From assembly GCA_944474755.1 (NCBI GenBank), contig OX104125.1, positions 44,655,899-44,719,898 on the forward strand: 64,000 bases of DNA. The letters are read 5' to 3'. The position numbers and the translations under genes were made by a program. Positions 22,568-33,970 of the stretch are shown piece by piece (position 1 is the stretch's first letter; each line of letters starts with the position of its first letter). The stretch is from Limnoperna fortunei. Lineage: Eukaryota; Mollusca; Bivalvia; Mytilida; Modiolidae. The notes beneath the pieces are model-generated. The model saw only the letters and a list, made by a program, of their open reading frames with translations, was not told the origin of the DNA and did not search any database.

Positions 22568-23593
22568 AATTAAACTGACTTTGTTCTGAGAACAAATGTG
22601 AAGGTCTTTTCCACTATGGTCTTAAGTCAGAAAATATAAGAATGTTATGGACTTTTTGTCTGTTGCTAAGCACAGAATGTCACTTCCATTAATGAAAATT
22701 AGTTTTTGGAGTAAAGAAAGTGGTCCAAGGGAATCAATATAGGGTTGTTAAGGATTTTACACCAGCTATTGGGGACAAAATACCAGTTCGGGTTGTATTA
22801 TGACCTATTTCAGTAAAGTATATCATCCTGTTTTTCAAAGTATATGGTTGTTGAGGACTTTTTATTAAGGCTACCCTGTTGCTATGGTATAACCTTGGCC
22901 TGTAAGCATCGACAAATTGAAGCCCTTGTCATACTGATCGCTTTAAGTTAAATGTTTACTATATTATCTCTGTTTTCAGGTCATAAGCTGAAAACCCAAT
23001 TCAGCAAAAGGTATCAAGGGCTAAAACTTGAAAACGGTTCATAGAACAATTTTAGATCAAATGTACCAAATGAAGGTTTTGATGAGAGGAGTATTTTTTC
23101 CCCTTTATTGTGTGCCTCTATCTTTTATAGTTTTTGAAATACAGTGCTAACAAAACCAAAGGTGACCTTTGACCTTGACTTGTGACCTAATACCTTAAGA
23201 TTATTTAATGTAATAATAGTTACTTAGGATCAATGGTGGTGGTCCCAAGTCTCTAGGACTTGTGGTCAAAAATGTGTAAACAGGAAGTGGATTGAAATAA
23301 AAATGTCTGGGTATTAAATCATTTCCATAGGTCAACCAACTTTTTTCACTCAAGATTTTAAGAATCTGTTACGGTTTCTGAGTTTATCTGCTAGCAAAGG
23401 TTTATATTGTTTTGACAGATAACTTTGTTACTAAAAATAGATCAGTTTTACTAGGTGAACCAAGTAGTCTGCCAGCGCTAGTATGACCAATTAATGATAC
23501 CGTGTCCCGAAATGATATGTCATGACACTTTTTTGCAAATGACATCAGGAAAAAAAAAGAATTTATAATCTTAATCAGTGAACAAAATTTCCA
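22568..23593. other. Unannotated stretch
   Basis: No family was identified. It contains GGTGACCTTTGACCTTGACT near 23160 and GTGAACCAAGTAGTCTGCCA near 23455. Probably old repeat sequence. Confidence 0.35.
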
Positions 23594-24576
23594 GAAGTTG
23601 TTTCACACTGACAGGTATCTTAAAACATCCAAAATTAACCTCCTCTCTTTCCCAGCAAACCTCTGAAGCATCTTGATCAAAACCTCATTGTCCTGCAAAA
23701 TTAGGTGTTGTAGTATAGCAAATGAGAGTTTTTTGTTGTCCGGCAGAACAAATCCTAACCTGGTAGAATTGCACCACATACCTAGAAACTTTAATCGCTG
23801 CATGGGAATCAGAACACATTTTTTTAGATTTAAAAAATACCCTAAACGAATCAATACCTGGCAAACGGTATAAATAGCTCTTGGCGCCAAATAATACCCA
23901 CTCTCCAACTTGTTAACCCAGGTCCATTCACACAACATCCTATCATCAATACATGTATGTGGCAAGGCTGGGACACCCAAAGAAGGACAATAGCCTATTA
24001 TCTTCAGACCTGTAGTGTGATAAATGAAAGCATTTGCCTTAAAGCCAAACAGAATTGTATAATATACCATGTACCAACAGGCAAATTGAATCCCAAATAA
24101 ATGTCCTACTATCTGGTTGGAGAAGAATGTGGTCATAACCTGATTTGTCATCCAAAGAGGTCATAAAGCATTTCTAATGCAAAATACTCTGAACCTCTTA
24201 TAAAGTGTCCAACTGAAAAGGATTATCGTTTTATACACATATTCAAATGACTTTCATCCTGGCATAATCTAGGCTTCAATTGCACACTGACCAATCCTTC
24301 CAAGCAAAGAAATAGACCCATTCCCTATCCTCCCCATCAAGGTTTCCATGATAAACTCCACATATTTCTTACAAGATGAAAAAATTAGGAAATATTGCAA
24401 GGGGTGGAATATCAGACTCGTAACTTTCCTCTTAAAATTTCCCTTAAAATTGAAAATATTTACACCGTACTTTACCCATATCCTCATATTATCCGGAGAC
24501 CCAAATTTCTCCAATTCTGTTACATAACAACTAAGATTTCCTGCTACTAACACAGCAGGGACCCTAAATGACATCT
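23594..24576 (-). pseudogene. Reverse transcriptase remnant, DIRS-like
   Basis: On the minus strand, from 24574 down, three shifted segments line up in RT order. The first (24574-24269) includes KYVEFIMETLMGRIGNGSIS and GRIGQCA. The second (about 24268-24152) includes PRLCQDESHLNMCIK and has stops. The third (24151-23603, 182 codons) includes FGFKANAFIYHTTGLK, a CIDDR box in the place of the catalytic YxDD motif, LIRLGYFLNLKKCVLI, LKFLGMWCNS and a thumb-like MLQRFAGK. The FGxKAxAFIYHTTG, IDDR and LKFLGM features suggest the tyrosine-recombinase (DIRS/Ngaro) type rather than LINE or BEL. At least two frameshifts, internal stops and a missing upstream region mark it as dead. A Ty3-type origin is the alternative. 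Confidence 0.7.
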
Positions 24577-24665
24577 CAGAAACAATTGTATTCGGAACCT
24601 CCTTCTACCAATATTGCAGTCCTAGGGGATGCCAATCCATTCAACATCAGCAGATGTCCTTATTC

Positions 24666-25046
24666 TTGCATTTTTAGGGATCACCCTGTCTGTCTGTCCG
24701 TCTGTCCACATCCCTTGTTAGCGCTTCTCCTCCTAAACCGCTTGACAGATTTTGATGAAACTTTACATGAAGGAAGTACATCATGTGTAGATGTGCATGA
24801 AGAATTGTCGTCGCTTTCGGATATTATTCAGGGGAGTTAATTGGACATAGACTTTTAAAATATAGTATTATGTGTGAGACCTCGTAAGCGCAACTCCTCC
24901 TAAACCGTTTGACAGATTTTGATGAAACTTTACATGAAAGAAGTACATCATATTTTCGTTGCTGTCGGATATTGTTCAAGGGAGATAATTGGACTTAAGT
25001 GAAGGGGGTATCTCTTTGTGAGCGTTCTCACAGTCCACACTTGTTT
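24666..25046 (+). mobile_element. Two-unit element, GGGATCACC/CACACTTGTT ends
   Basis: After TTTTTAGGGATCACC comes a GTCT/GTCC microsatellite. Two units with TCCTCCTAAACCGCTTGACA and TTTTGATGAAACTTTACATG follow. The right end is GGGGGTATCTCTTTGTGAGC, a GTGAGCGTTCTCAC hairpin and CACACTTGTT. The same family occurs at 47526-48268. The left hairpin is mostly lost. Open frames at 24568-24840 are repeat-derived. Confidence 0.8.
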
Positions 25047-25189
25047 ATAATTTGCATATTTAAATACAAAACCAGAACTAAAAGTTTTAGTTTTAATAAA
25101 CTTAATTTTATTTAAAAATTACATCTCAAGAACAAAAGCAAATTATAGTGTTTTATACTTAATTTTCATGATTTTCAAGAAATGGTTTT

Positions 25190-25822
25190 TAGCTCACCTG
25201 ACCCGAAGGGTCATGTGAGCTATTGCCATCACTTAACGTCCGTCTTCTGTCGTCCGTCGTCTGTCCGTTCAACTTTTCAAAAATCTTCTTCTCTGAAACC
25301 ACTTGACAGAATGCAACCAAACTTGATATGGTTGTTGCTTCGCATGTCCTTTACCAAACTATCATTTGGATTTTTGATTCGTAAAAAAACATGGTCGCCA
25401 TGGCTAAAAATAGAACGGGGGGTCAAAATACAGTCAAAATCTTCTCCTCTAACCAATGAAAGGACTGCTTTGAAACGTTGCACACATCATCTTTAGGATG
25501 TCCTCTACCAAAATTTTGCTAATCATTACAGCTGACTACCTACATAGCTATGTTGGCTTAAAATAGAAAGGGGGGGGGGGGGGGGGTCAAGGGAGTTTTT
25601 GGCTGATAGTTAAAAAAGTATAACAGGTACAGCAAATTTCAAGTGAACCTCCCTCCTAAGCATCAAAAGCTCCTCCTTATAGGAGTTATTTCCCTTTAAA
25701 GGTCAAAATTAACGACTTTTGCAGAAGTGTTGGTCAATTCCTTATAGGAACGAAATTCTATATAAAAAAGGGTTGTTTGATTTCGATTCAGGTGAGCGAT
25801 ACAGGCTCCTGGGAGCCTCTAA
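25190..25822 (+). mobile_element. AGCTCACC-family element, internally deleted
   Basis: Both ends are intact: TAGCTCACCTGACCCGAAGG at left, CAGGTGAGCG, AGGCTCCTGGGAGCCT and CTAATT at right. Relative to 3598-4574, about 350 bp are missing between CAAAATACAG and TCAAAATCTTCTCCTC. It has a run of 17 G at 25570-25586. Frames on both strands at 25182-25496 are repeat-derived. Confidence 0.85.
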
Positions 25823-26040
25823 TTTATTTTGAGATTTTCCTGCATCTTCATAATAAAAAGATCTCTTGTAAAAATCAATACTAGCTAGATTTGTTTTGAA
25901 AATGAAGAAATTTTAATCATAATAATGCATAAAACAATAGTTCACTTCTCACAGTGTTGATTCTAAAATTTGTTTGTGATACTTAATCATATTACATAAA
26001 AAACCTATATATAATTGGTATCTGTCAAGTTCTCCAACAG

Positions 26041-26286
26041 TATGCGGGTGGTTAAGGGAGTTAGTCTACTATTGATGGGTGGGGGGTGAGGCTTGTCTAC
26101 AGTGAGGTTGCGTGTTTTGAGGGTTTGAGTCTCACTGTGTGTAGGGCATGCTAGACTCCAATCTTGCCAGTTTTCTCAGGTAATCCAGCTTCCTCCCCCA
26201 GTAATAACTAGATGCCACAATATATAGTCATTGTAGCTGAAAAATTGCTAAAAGTGACATTAAACACCATTCAGCCAAACAAACAA
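26041..26286 (+). mobile_element. SINE type 1 (tRNA-headed), diverged
   Basis: Degenerate A-box region (GCGGGTGGTTAAGGGAGTTA) and B box (GGGTTTGAGTCTCACT), then the family body (CTAGACTCCAATCTTG, TCCAGCTTCCTCCCCCAGTA) and tail (GTAGCTGAAAAATTGCTAAA, AAACACCATTCAGCCAAACA). It has an insertion of about 15 bp before the B box. No target duplication was found. Confidence 0.8.
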
Positions 26287-27289
26287 GCAATCCAGCCACA
26301 TACAGGTAAGTGAAGCAGTCATCCTGCTGTTAATATTTACAGAACTATTACAAGAATCCAAATACTTTTTCTTCTTCACCAATCTTGTGACAAACATTTA
26401 TTCTAAAGCCCAATACCATCTTAGGATGTTACAAAGGCTCACATATAAAATTGAGTACACTATGCCATAGTCAAATAAATGGAATTTTTAGAAGTAGTAT
26501 GTATTATAGAGCTGAAATTGCTTTGTGCTTTTGTACTACCCTGATTTAATCTAATGTGTATTTTGTTAGGAATAAAAAAGCTATGAAGGATATTGAAATT
26601 GTTACAACTAAATTGTGAAAAAAGTTCAAAAAGGATCTATTGGTCAAGCAAGAAACCATAGTGATCAATACAAGATCATTGCCAGCTGAGCAAATACTGC
26701 TTAAGGTATGATATGGTAATAAATTTATAGATGTATGTATACACAGTACATACATTATGTGTAGGGACAACTACCTGTATCATATGGAGACAATTGTGTA
26801 CATTCATATCACTACGAGACGTGCAGCATCGAGTTGTGATGCGGACTGTATGCAATTGTTGAGTTGTGATACAGATAGCTGTACCTACACTTAAATGTAT
26901 GTAATAGGTTTATCTAAAATTAAGAAGTATAAGAAGGACAGAACAAAACTGAATATTTAAAATTTTTTATTTAACATTTAAAGAAGCATTTGTTTACAAA
27001 ATATAGTCCCTAATGTCACACGTATTATGACATTAACGAGTCATTCAACGAATCATTGGTTATATCATTTATTGTGACGTCAAGAAGTAGTTTCGACAAA
27101 AGTAAATCTTGTATCACATGCATAGATGATACAAGGTTTTGTATCACAACGTTGTATCAGTCGCTAATTTTTCATATTTTGATGAAATACATACTTAATT
27201 TTAGATAAATACATGTTAAATCCACTTTTGAATCTTACATTTATATATATTTAACCTATAGGCTCATTTTTTAATTAAAATTAAGCGTT
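26287..27289. other. Unannotated stretch with scattered inverted motifs
   Basis: GAGTTGTGATGCGG and GAGTTGTGATACAG (about 26828-26870) recur inverted as GTATCACAACGTTGTATCAG (27140). TTTATCTAAAATTAAG (26912) recurs inverted near 27195, but the order is not that of a simple foldback. No gene. Confidence 0.35.
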
Positions 27290-28045
27290 TTTTAGCTGTC
27301 TGTCTTTTCCTGTAAACTTTTTACATTTCAGTATTCTTCTCTGAAACCACTGGGCCAGTCTTGGTCAGAATGTTTCTTGAATGGACCTTTATAAAATTTG
27401 TGTTTTTTATTCTGATTGGAAAACCAATATGGTCACCACCGCAGTACTTTTTTTAAAATAGGGCCCTATGGGAAAAAAGTTCCAAAGGGCTTCTTCTCTG
27501 CAACAGGTTAACTAATCAAAACAAAACTTACCAGGAATATTGTTTGGGTGAACCTTTATAAAGTTTATGTTTTTATGCCAATCAGATATTCAAAATGGCC
27601 ACTACCTCAAAAAAAGTTTAAAAAGGCTTCTTAAAAAATTAAAAACAAAAATAACTAGCAATATTGGATGGTCCATTATAAAGAGCCAATTGAAAATTCA
27701 AAATGGCCACCACTACTTTACTCAGTTTAACATAGGACCCTATAGAAAAAAGTTTTTAAAGCTTCTTCTGTGAAACCAGTTAACCAATCAAAGCAAAATT
27801 TGCTACCAGTATTGCTTTGATGGTTCTCCATAAAGTTTGTTTTTTATGCCAATCGGCCATTTAAAATGGCTGCCACCACAGGACTTAGTTTAACATAGGG
27901 CTGTATGGAAAAAAGTTTTAACAGGCTTCTTTTCTGAAACTGGTTAACATGGTTAACCAATGAAACAAAAACGTGCTAGCAATATTGTTTGGATAGCCCT
28001 ATAAAAAGTTTATGATTTTTGGGCCAATCAAAAATTCTAAATTTG
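27290..28045 (+). repeat. AGCTCACC-type array relative, old copy
   Basis: TTTTTTAGCTGTCTGTCTTT resembles a collapsed left end. About four short units follow with CTTCTTCTCTGCAACAGGTT, GTTTATGTTTTTATGCCAAT, CAAAATGGCCACCACTAC and AACATAGGACCCTATAG. The right cap is missing. Confidence 0.7.
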
Positions 28046-28609
28046 GATTTTATGCATATTATCCTCTATTAAACTGTTTCCCTGGTTAGCTACATTCTTT
28101 TTTAAGTCTCTGACATTTAATTGATATATCAAAAACACCCAATTCATTGGTTTTAACACTTTATTCATAATTATGGCATTGTTGACAAAATTTGAATTTT
28201 GGAAGTGCATAATTTCAAAATCGATTTGGACAAAAATATGTGTCATTTCAGATCATAGGTTATGTTCGTTGCACTATCCGTAATACCATTTCTACCGATA
28301 CAATAAGGAAATTATACACTCTGCAATTTCAACATTGTCAACAATACCATGATTACGAACAAGTGTTAGAATTAATTAAGCATTAAAGAAATGTCAGCTG
28401 AACGGTAAAGGAAAATTTATAAAACCAAGCCAGCAGTTTGAATATACAAGAAAAGATATGGTTGTAACCGTATCGGGGAAACTCAATTAAAGTAATTGGA
28501 GGATTAAAACAGGAAGTCATTTTGTACTGTTATATCTGATAAATGTCCTATAATGAAAATAGAAATTGTGTAATTAATACTATAACCAACAATAACAGTA
28601 AAGAATAAA

Positions 28610-28790
28610 AAGCTTCGCCTAGCGCAGCATGATACGACCGCAACATGTTGAACCCTGTACGTTTGAGGCCCAATATGGAAAGTCAATTGCTTTGGACATA
28701 TGCAGCCAATAGTGGACTTAAAAAGTTTTTTGACACATGCATACCTTTGTGGACTATCGACCCATATTTTCATAAGGAATCCATTATATT
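28610..28790 (+). repeat. TACGACCGCA-type repeat fragment
   Basis: CTAGCGCAGCATGATACGAC is followed by CGCAACATGTTGAACCC. The reverse of TACGACCGCAAAAA appears at 30410-30425, so this and 29747-30426 may be parts of one element split by 28839-29745. Confidence 0.4.
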
Positions 28791-28838
28791 TTTTGTTCAA
28801 AAGTAGACAATAAATAAAATGCACTTTTATCTATTATT

Positions 28839-29746
28839 AAACCCCCGCTCGACAGAGCCGGGGGTATATAGTGGTCCTCATGTCCGTCCGTCCGTCCGTC
28901 CGTTCGTCCGTCCACATTTGGTTTCCGGATGATAATTCAAAAAGTTTACATCCGATTTGAATGAAACTTTGGGATATTGTTATATTTCAGGTTGGTAAGA
29001 AGCCTATTGATTTTGAGGGAAATCCGTCAAATTTCAAGGTCACAGTCCATGAAAAACATTGGAAATTTTAACAAAAAAGTTGTTTCCGGACAATAATTCA
29101 AAAGTTTACATCTGATTTGAATGAAACTTTGGGATATTGTCATATATCAGGTTGGTAAGAAGCCTATTGATTTTGGGGGAAATACGTCAAATTTCAAGGT
29201 CACAGTCCACGAAAAACGTTAGAAATTTTTACAAAAAAGTTGTTTCCGGACAATAACTCCAAAAGTTTGCATTCAATTTGAATGAAACTTTGGGATATTG
29301 TTAAATATCAGGTTTGTAAAAAGCCTTTTGATTTTGGGGGAAATCGGTTAAATTTCAAGGTCACAGTCCACGAAAAACGTTTGAAATTTTTACAAAAAAG
29401 TTGTTTCCGGACGATAACTCAAAAAGTTTGCATGTGATTTGAATGAAACTTTGGGATATTGTTATATATCAGGTTGGTAAGAAGCCTATTGTTTTGGGGG
29501 AAATCGGTCAAATTTCAAGGTCACAGTCTACAAAAAACATCAGAAATTTTTACAAAAAAGTAGTTTCCGGACAATAACTCAAAAAGTTTGCATCCGATTT
29601 TAATGAAACTGTAAAATATTGTTATATATTTTGTTGGTAAGAAGCCTATTGATTTTGGTGGAAGTCTATCAAATTTCAAGGTCACAGTCCACGAAAAATG
29701 TTAGAAATTTTTACAAAATGCGGGGGTATTAGTGATCGAGTTTGAT
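28839..29746 (+). mobile_element. 160-bp-unit element, five copies
   Basis: Left cap AACCCCCGCTC...GAGCCGGGGGTATATAGTGG, then a GTCC microsatellite (28882-28916). Five units of 160-161 bp begin at GTTTCCGGA in 28921, 29082, 29242, 29403 and 29563. Each contains TTTGAATGAAACTTTGGGAT and TTTCAAGGTCACAGTCC. The right end is ATGCGGGGGTATTAGTG. A related copy is at 36904-37443. The unit length matches the roughly 160-bp core repeats known from bivalve pearl elements and satellites. Confidence 0.85.
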
Positions 29747-30426
29747 TTTTTTTTTAAATCCCCCCTTTGGCCCCTCATTTCTAACCGGAATAGGCAGAAA
29801 AAGGGGCTAAACATACGCTTCATTATTTATCCATTATGTGACAAGAATTAATTCGAAAAAAAAATTCAAAATCAGACAAGACATGCAAAAGTTACATTTA
29901 TGCCCCCTTTGGCCCCTAATTTCTACGGGGGTAAAAAAAGAGGTGGTCTGGTAAAATTCATTCTTCATTTGGTATCACTATTTGACAAAAATTAATTTCC
30001 AAAATTTTTTTTTCAAAAGTGGACTAGAAATAAAAAAGTTTCATGTTTGCCCCTTTTGGACCCCTTATTCCTAAACGAAAAAACAGGAGGAACCCACAAA
30101 ATCAATCTCTTTCATCCTTTTATGATTAGAAAAATTATTGTAAAATTTCAAAGCAATCTGTAAACCAGAACCAAAGTTATTGTGGAAACAAATAAAAAAG
30201 TAGCATTTTTTGCCACTTTTGGGCCCCTAATTTTTAAACTAGAAAAGGGGACAACAAAAATCAATCCCATCCATCTATTAATGGTAAGAAACAACATTGT
30301 AAAAGATTCAAAGCAATTGGATAACTATAACAAAAGTTATTGTGAGAACACTTAAGTTAACAGACAACGACGCAGACGACAGCATTATACCATTATACGT
30401 CTGCAACTTTTTTGCGGTCGTATAAA
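29747..30426 (+). repeat. TTTGGCCCC-unit array with TTGCGGTCGTATA end
   Basis: Four diverged units each contain TTTTGGCCCCTAATTTCTA-like and AAAAAGTTNCATTTNTGCCC-like stretches. They end at GACAACGACGCAGACGACAG and TTTTTTGCGGTCGTATAAAA. The left cap is absent, probably removed by the neighbouring element. Confidence 0.6.
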
Positions 30427-31729
30427 AATAGTAGGCATGCATAGTAAATAAACCAGTTAACATTTTTGGACATTTGAATTATTTAAAGTACAAGAAAGAT
30501 ACAGGAAAATGCAATTTAGTCCTGTATTAAAAAAATTTAATTAAATAATTTATTCTATATGATGCGACAACAACAAAATAACTGGAAAATTAAAAAGTGC
30601 ATAAAACCAATAATAAGACAATGCTAAAGTAGAAACGTTTTCATCATTTAAATTTTCGACAGGAATTACAGATTCGTAATACTTCCCTCATCAAGTCGGT
30701 GTGCAATCTTTGTCCCAAATTATTAACATTCATGCCATTTGTACCATTTGTTAAATCTGCAATCCCAATTGAGATAAAAGACTGGTTGTTGTTTGTTTTT
30801 AAAATATTCGAAATTCTTAATACATTGATTTATGTGTTATTTTTATTTTGCAAAGATGTACATGTGAAAATCTTGTTTACTGTTATTCATCATGATGATC
30901 AGCTGCAGCAGCACAGGCAGCCATGGAATATTAACGGTTTATATCATGAAAATTGTTTAATACACCATTAAAAACAGTAGCAAGAAATGTATTATTGTTG
31001 AACATATTTACAATGCGTTAATTATAAAATTAAATTCAGATGAGAGCAGATTTAATGTGCATTTATGATAATAGTACTTTATGATAATAGTACGAAATAG
31101 TACGAAATATTTATTTGTTCAACACATTTACAATAAATGGTTATATGACACATAATCACGTGCACATAATGTAATGAATACACCAATATGATCGTTCACC
31201 TAGCCAGCTTGATCGCGTAAGAATATATGAACAGAATTATATTTTAATTCAAATGCAAAGAACAAAAGTATTACATTTCGAAATACAAAACATACTGTTT
31301 TTCACCAGAAAAATAATCAGAACAATATAACAGATAGAAATTACTTACTTCAGTAAATGTAAACATCCAACTATATATTTGCGCAATACTTCAGTAAACA
31401 TTACCCGAAATTAGTTATAACCCCATGTGTGATACATTGCAATGTTTGAGTTATGAAAATGTGTAAAAATATGTATAGAACAGAAGGTGTTTTTGCTTCA
31501 GTAAAAGTAACAAGGCCTCTTTGTACGTAAAATGGAGCTACATTATTGTAGCAGACTAAATGTGTAGTACATAATAGAACTCTAATGAACCAAGCACAAT
31601 ATTATGTAAAAAAAAGATAGAACCAGTGGGAAAAGATATAGTCTTTTTTCAGTTACAGGTATCTGCATGGCTAGATTATTTAATTTATTCCAATAAAAAA
31701 GGATAAAGAAAAGTTGCTTTTCATTGCAG
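30427..31729. other. Unannotated AT-rich stretch
   Basis: A 90-codon frame at 30699-30971 has no motif. A 16-bp unit (TTATGATAATAGTAC) is duplicated at 31064-31112. No promoter or exon was supported here. Confidence 0.35.
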
Positions 31730-31801
31730 GATTCAAAATAAAACATTGTGCTGAACCTAGTAACAGAAACACAGAAGAAGATGAAAGGTTTGAAAGAACA
31801 T
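31730..31801 (+). CDS. Candidate internal exon
   Basis: The 72 bp are bounded by TTGCTTTTCATTGCAG on the left and GTATGT on the right. One frame stays open throughout: a hydrophilic peptide containing HCAEPSNRNTEEDERFER. Splice signals are good, but the exon is short and has no recognised domain. The nearest plus-strand candidates are kilobases away. Confidence 0.3.
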
Positions 31802-31892
31802 GTATGTAACCTATCTCTGATGTATTGATGAAACGAAATATGTTAAAATTTAAGTTATATATATATTTTGGATATTTTGCAAGGGTTTAGGT

Positions 31893-32225
31893 TTACCTGA
31901 AATAAAGTGGATGCATACAAGTAGGGTGAGTGGTCTGGAGGTCACTTGTGGCTCCCAGTTGTTCCAGAACAAAGCTCTGGTAGGGACCAGGGAATGAAGC
32001 CCCTCCAAAAGCTCCACAATTATAGCATATTAAAAGGTGGTTAGTGGATATTTTTGGGAAGGTTGCATAGCAAACTTTCCCCTTGCTAACGCTCAGATAT
32101 ATAGAAACTACTGCGACCGGCGTGTAATAAAACCTTACGCTCGTAAAATATAGGTCACATTGGAGGAATCTATCAATTACATGAATCGGTTCACCACATT
32201 TATCTTGAACAACTTTACTATACAT
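31893..32225 (-). CDS. Candidate first coding exon (110 codons)
   Basis: On the minus strand ATG at 32225 opens 110 codons that run into TTTCAG|GTAAAC at 31894-31889, a good donor. The only stop follows within that donor. The peptide is of mixed composition with a Cys/Gly-rich stretch (CYNCGAFGGASFPGPYQ, about residues 71-87). It has no signal peptide and no recognised domain. The upstream sequence on this strand (32226-32740) is the most CpG-rich unique interval nearby. The call is a first exon of an unknown gene. It could also be a chance frame in an lncRNA. Confidence 0.4.
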   Translation of the reverse strand: MYSKVVQDKCGEPIHVIDRFLQCDLYFTSVRFYYTPVAVVSIYLSVSKGKVCYATFPKISTNHLLICYNCGAFGGASFPGPYQSFVLEQLGATSDLQTTHPTCMHPLYFR

Positions 32226-32740
32226 ATCCTTTCGTATTATGTCTCATTTACTTTATAACTGATTTAAACAAATATTCCATGTTCATGCGCGAGAGACAGA
32301 CACCGTTACACTTTGTGGTTTTGGAAACGTGATATTTGGCAATCCTCGCGATAATAATATTTGACGACGTTATTATGATTGAAATGATTTAATGATTATT
32401 TAGTGTGATCGTGTGGTCGTCGCTTCATACGGTTTTTGCTTTCTATTTTTTACGTGTTTAATTAAATGAAAATCAACACAAAAGTGTGTGCTTTGTCGAT
32501 GTACAGATTTGAAGAGAGGCGCCATCTATAACAATTTTTGAGGGTGGGGAAAATGGCATGTAGAAGTTTCGTAAATAAAATACAAGTAGTTAAATTAAAT
32601 ATAACACAATTTCTAACTAATAAAAATATATTGAAAAAGATATTTTTGTGTTTGTGACACAAGAATAGTAAATGGATTATTCGACATCGGTGATCACTTG
32701 CATTCACCATGTCGCTACATTATTTCCATAGTAAAAGCTG
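32226..32740 (-). promoter_or_regulatory. Possible CpG-rich promoter region
   Basis: It holds many CpGs for this AT-rich window (GCGCGAGAG, CTCGCGATAA, GACGACG, GTGGTCGTCGCTTCATACGG, GAGGCGCC, CGACATCGGTG). It lies directly upstream of the minus-strand frame starting at 32225. No TATA box is evident. A second minus-strand frame (32462-32710) falls inside and is not convincing. Confidence 0.35.
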
Positions 32741-33150
32741 ACACAATTTGTTTCCGGTCCTTTTGATTAACTTTTATAATTGGTAATTCATGCTGAACCA
32801 TTAATATTTCTCATTAAACGAGTCGAAATTTGTCACCACCCATCGTAATAAGCCAAAAAACGTACCAATTTTCTGTGTATGTTACCTCACGAAATTGCCG
32901 TCGTTTCAGACCATGTTGCATTTTTATGCTTTAAGTATCTAATTAAACAAAAGTCAAAACTATATATTTTTCTTCGTTTTATGTGTTCCTTAAAACAAAG
33001 GAAGATGTGATCAATTCAGTGTGTTTTAGCAGAAGTTTTTTTGAGTGACAAATAAAACCTCTTAGCGCGTATGGTCGATCTTATGTTCCTTATGTAGATC
33101 CAAAAAGGTGCAAATTGAAATCAGCAATTATTTTTTAACATTTGTGTTGT
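32741..33150. other. Unannotated stretch
   Basis: No supported gene or repeat. CpGs persist to about 32910 (GAAATTGCCGTCGTTTCAGA). Confidence 0.35.
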
Positions 33151-33391
33151 AATTGTTTAATGCAACTTGCAGCAATTTTTCAGCTATATTTGGGTGTCCT
33201 GTTTTTATTGGAGGAGAAAGCCAGATTGTAGGAGGAAGCCAGATTCTAGGAGTCTTTTAATAATTGTCAATCAAGATTGAAGTTGAGCACACCCTGGCAG
33301 CAGTAAGATTCAAACAACATGAACAAGTGCTGACAGGCATTCGATCAATAGTAGATGAATACTCCCTTAACCACTCGGCAACTGAAGCCCT
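33151..33391 (-). mobile_element. SINE type 1, minus strand, diverged
   Basis: The tail is at left (AATTGTTTAATGCAAC, AGCAATTTTTCAGCTATATT). The body carries a small duplication (GGAGGAAGCCAGATT-type sequence twice). The tRNA head is at right (CCCTTAACCACTCGGCAACT). No target duplication was seen. Confidence 0.8.
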
Positions 33392-33600
33392 TGAGTATTA
33401 CAGAAATAAAGTATTTTGAATATTTTAGAAGCTTATGCCATCACTTACATTTATAGGGAGACATTTACAAATAGTATATGTATTTGATGCAAGTTATATT
33501 CCAACCATATAACAGGTGCGATTTTTATGTCTGAAATGGGCAGCAGCAAATTTGTCTTATTAATTAATATATTTATAAAAGTTATGATAGAAACATCTTC

Positions 33601-33930
33601 AATTGTATCGTTGCACTTAATGGATTTTGATGCAATTTTGATGGACTCTTGTCACATAGTGCTATTGTACACCTGATATTTTATATTTTGATTGGAATGA
33701 TATTTAGGATTTCCCATAGCAAACATTGACTTGCCATTCTCTTATCCACAACTACTTGCACCACTGAGTGGGATTTGATGAAACTTTTGCAGAATCCTTT
33801 GTCATGTGGTGAAATTGTGCACCTGATATTTACAGTTTGAGCAAAACAATTTTTGGAGTTTCCAACAGCAAAGCCCTGGACATTGCATGCCATTCAAGAC
33901 ATAGGGGAGCTGGGGCTATTAATTATGAGG
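33601..33930 (+). repeat. About-170-bp-unit array fragment
   Basis: Two diverged units of the array at 1-690: TTGATTGGAATGATATTTAG, TTTCCCATAGCAAA, CCACTGAGTGGGATTTGATG. The minus-strand frame at 33681-33893 is repeat-derived. It ends near GGGGAGCTGGGGCTATTAAT. Confidence 0.75.
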
Positions 33931-33970
33931 ATTGCAAAGTTTTTTTCTGTCTTTTTAATTTATATCTAAT

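Noticed and set aside
26756..27260. Foldback element
   Set aside because: Inverted motifs are present but in the order A-B...A'-B', not A-B...B'-A', so they cannot form a simple foldback.
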